From assembly GCA_902795725.1 (NCBI GenBank), contig CADBLY010000115.1, forward strand, positions 1 to 15,026: a stretch of 15,026 bases of DNA. The letters are read 5' to 3'. The position numbers and the translations under genes are program-made. Within the stretch, counting starts at the first letter, position 1. Each line of letters begins with the position of its first letter. A model generated the notes under the pieces. It did not search any database, was not told the DNA's origin, and worked only from the letters and a program-made list of their open reading frames with translations. Source of the DNA: an uncultured Erysipelotrichaceae bacterium. GTDB taxonomy: Bacteria > Bacillota_I > Bacilli_A > RF39 > UBA660. This document shows, piece after piece, positions 13,302-15,026 of the stretch.

Positions 13302-14917
13302 TCATCATATTCCTTTTCATCTAATCTTTGATACAACATATCTAAATTATTAATTTTAATAGAACCACTAATCATTTCTTCTTGCCATTTAAATGGTGAT
13401 AGATTTAACATATTTTTTATCTTTAACGATGCATCCGGACATATTGGAGCGATTAAATTAGCGATATTAGCAATCATATATATACAAGTATAAGTTGTAT
13501 CGTTAAAAGCATTAATATCTTCTTTTACTTGATTCCAAGGTTCTTTATTATCGTAATACTTATTAGCGCTTGATATATATTCAATAATTGCATTAGCAGC
13601 ATTTCTAAACTCAGCTTTTTCAAAATATTCCCCTACTGTTTTATAAGTATCAACCGTTAATTTTTTTATCTCCTGATCAATATTTCCTTCACTAATTATA
13701 CCATCAAACTTTTTATTAATGAATGATAAATTACGATTGACAAAATTACCTAACATACCAACCAAGAATTTATTATGAACCCCTACAATGTCTAATATTG
13801 AACAATTCATATCATTGGTCTCTGGACCTTTAAATGTAAAATAAAATCTTACAGTGTCTTTATCAAACATATCTAATAGTTCATTAACAGTAATTAAATT
13901 ACCTTTAGACTTACTCATTTTTTCTTGATTTAAATTAACATAAGCTGAAGATACAATGTAATCAGGCATACGATAATCATTACCTATAGCTTTAATTAGT
14001 GCAGGATAAATAGTTGTATGAAACGGAATGTTATCCTTTCCATGAACATAATATGTTCTTAAATTGGAATTATCCTTGTTCATGAACTTATCAAAATCAA
14101 TACCGCGTTTTTTAGCTACACTTTCTCCTACTGATAAATATCCTAATACAGCTTCGATCCACACATATATTCTTTTATCTTCATAACCTTTAACTGGTAC
14201 TTTAATACCCCAATCTAACTGACGGGTAGCTGCTCTTTCAACAAGTCCCATGTCAATATACTTTTGAGCTTCACCTAAAGCATTCTTACGCCATCTATTC
14301 TTATTATCATCAATAAGTTTTTGCAGTACTTCTTTAAAAACTGGAAGTTTAAAATATAAGTGTTTGTTATTTTTCATAATAGTAGTAGAACCACATGCTT
14401 TACAATGTTTATCTAGTACTTCACTACAATCTAAAGAATCACCACAAGAATCACATTGTTCTCCTGTACTAGTTCCACCACAATGTGGACAAGTACCAGT
14501 TATCTCTCTATCAGATAAAAATTTATTACACTTTTCACAATAATCTTGTTTTTCTTCTTTTTCATAAATATAACCATTATCAATCATACGTTTAAACTGT
14601 TGCATTACATAATCTTTATGATGATCAAACATAGTAGCTGAATATTCATCATATTCAAAGCCTGCTTTTTCAAAAGATTTCACAAATTCATTGTGATAAT
14701 GATTAGCTATTTCAAAAGGTGTGGTTGAATCTTTACGGGCTCTTTCTGTAATTGGTGTCCCATGACAATCAGAACCAGAAACATATATAACATTATCACC
14801 ACAACCACGATAGTATTTAGCTAATATATCTCCTGGAAGTAAAGCTGCTAGATGACCTACGTGCAAATAATAATTAGCATAAGGCCATGCTCCTCCAATA
14901 AAAATATCTCTTGCCAT
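13298..14917 (-). CDS. metG: Methionyl-tRNA synthetase, zinc-knuckle type without C-terminal tRNA-binding domain
   Basis: Charges tRNA-Met. The class I signatures are HVGH (19-22) in GGAWPYANYYLHVGH and KMSKS (333-337). The connective domain carries two zinc knuckles: Cys127/Cys130/Cys143/Cys146 and Cys155/Cys158/Cys172/Cys175. SGSDCHGTPI, WGIKVPV and the helical anticodon-binding region (about 380-510) follow. At 539 residues it lacks the C-terminal EMAPII-like domain present in B. subtilis MetRS (about 660 residues). The sequence is closer in pattern to the second, 'MetRS1' type found in some Bacillus and Clostridium species than to the usual Bacilli enzyme. The ATG at 14917 has AAGGG about 5 nt upstream. 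There is no T-box leader: only 40 nt separate the upstream terminator from this start. It is first in the metG-yceD-rpmF operon. Confidence 0.97.
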   Translation of the reverse strand: MARDIFIGGAWPYANYYLHVGHLAALLPGDILAKYYRGCGDNVIYVSGSDCHGTPITERARKDSTTPFEIANHYHNEFVKSFEKAGFEYDEYSATMFDHHKDYVMQQFKRMIDNGYIYEKEEKQDYCEKCNKFLSDREITGTCPHCGGTSTGEQCDSCGDSLDCSEVLDKHCKACGSTTIMKNNKHLYFKLPVFKEVLQKLIDDNKNRWRKNALGEAQKYIDMGLVERAATRQLDWGIKVPVKGYEDKRIYVWIEAVLGYLSVGESVAKKRGIDFDKFMNKDNSNLRTYYVHGKDNIPFHTTIYPALIKAIGNDYRMPDYIVSSAYVNLNQEKMSKSKGNLITVNELLDMFDKDTVRFYFTFKGPETNDMNCSILDIVGVHNKFLVGMLGNFVNRNLSFINKKFDGIISEGNIDQEIKKLTVDTYKTVGEYFEKAEFRNAANAIIEYISSANKYYDNKEPWNQVKEDINAFNDTTYTCIYMIANIANLIAPICPDASLKIKNMLNLSPFKWQEEMISGSIKINNLDMLYQRLDEKEYDE

Positions 14918-14941
14918 CTAATCCCTTTCCTTTCGATACAT

Positions 14942-14950
14942 ATTCTATCA
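14942..14950 (-). promoter_or_regulatory. Extended -10 promoter of metG
   Basis: TGATAGAAT is an extended -10 element 25 nt before the metG start. The -35 position at 17-nt spacing (TAGCTT) lies in the upstream terminator and fits poorly, so activity would depend on the TG motif. Transcription would start near 14935. Confidence 0.5.
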
Positions 14951-14958
14951 TATAAATA

Positions 14959-14986
14959 AGAAAAAAGCTAGATGTTTCCATCTAAC
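14959..14986 (-). terminator. Intrinsic terminator of the pilin-like paralogue at the right edge
   Basis: On the minus strand GTTAGATG (14986-14979) pairs with CATCTAGC (14974-14967), with one G-U pair, around a GAAA tetraloop. Six T and then CTT follow. It begins one base after the stop codon. Confidence 0.88.
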
Positions 14987-14987
14987 T

Positions 14988-15026
14988 TTATGATGATTGA
15001 ATAGCACTCTTATAGACATTGATAAC
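14988..15026 (-). CDS. C-terminal end of a paralogue of the pilin-like protein (partial, runs off the right edge)
   Basis: The last 12 codons and TAA of a minus-strand gene are visible: VINVYKSAIQSS. This matches the end of the pilin-like protein at 5090-6064 (VINIYKSAIKQS) at 9 of 12 positions. Synonymous codon changes (for example AGT for TCT at Ser) argue for an old duplication kept by selection, not a recent copy. Everything upstream, including whether it has a prepilin leader, lies outside the window. Confidence 0.7.
   Translation of the reverse strand, partial: VINVYKSAIQSS

Noticed and set aside
14918..14990. Possible T-box or S-box leader before metG
   Set aside because: Only about 70 nt separate the upstream stop codon from metG, and the single hairpin there is the terminator of the upstream gene; no T-box sequence is seen.
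1..15026. Alternative genetic code (UGA = Trp) as in mycoplasmas
   Set aside because: TGG encodes Trp at conserved places, and TGA serves as the stop of lepA, metG, the VTC gene, the SpoIIID-like gene and the 166-aa gene at overlaps with downstream starts.
1..15026. CRISPR arrays, insertion sequences, phage or integrase genes
   Set aside because: No regularly spaced repeats, transposase or integrase motifs or long terminal inverted repeats were seen; the gene content looks chromosomal and housekeeping.

Overview
The window is very AT-rich and looks like a low-GC Firmicutes/Bacilli chromosome, possibly an uncultured gut Bacilli lineage (RF39, Erysipelotrichales-like or a walled relative of the Mollicutes). 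The neighbourhoods metG-yceD-rpmF and lepA-hemW, Shine-Dalgarno sites of the AGGAGG type, sigma-A-like promoters and an LtaS-type lipoteichoic acid synthase all point that way. TGG encodes Trp, and TGA is used as a stop by several genes with 4-nt ATGA overlaps, so the UGA-Trp code of mycoplasmas does not apply. Lineage placement is inference. Every gene but one lies on the minus strand, so transcription runs from high to low coordinates.

Right to left in the direction of transcription: (1) The right edge (14988-15026) holds only the last 12 codons of a gene whose C-terminus matches the pilin-like protein at 5090-6064, followed by a terminator. (2) metG-yceD-rpmF (14917-12627) is a translation-housekeeping operon ending in a terminator that overlaps the rpmF stop codon. 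(3) A lone plus-strand gene for a small three-helix membrane protein (12245-12616) is divergent from lepA and convergent with rpmF. (4) lepA, a tandem SpoIIID-like regulator, hemW, a 166-aa unknown protein and an LtaS-like enzyme (12162-6174) are tightly packed or overlapping and end in one terminator. (5) A monocistronic prepilin-like surface protein (5090-6064) sits behind an unusually strong, duplicated promoter and has its own terminator. (6) A two-gene operon encodes a VTC-type polyphosphate polymerase and a DUF4956 membrane protein (4970-3616), with its own promoter and terminator. (7) mutM (fpg) follows, then a 314-bp A/T-tract region. (8) The anaerobic ribonucleotide reductase gene nrdD (2384-96) has a consensus-like promoter and is followed at once by the start of a small ORF that runs off the left edge.

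The points most worth a second look are as follows. nrdD appears to be split: the large ORF ends after the zinc site without the usual C-terminal glycyl-radical segment, and the next ORF, in the same frame after a UAG, begins with residues resembling the lead-in to that segment. Terminator hairpins repeatedly overlap stop codons. A regulator with two SpoIIID-like helix-turn-helix units lies between lepA and hemW. The VTC/DUF4956 pair forms a self-contained unit. The pilin-like family is dispersed, with at least two copies in 10 kb. I saw no CRISPR array, insertion sequence, tRNA, rRNA or recognisable riboswitch.
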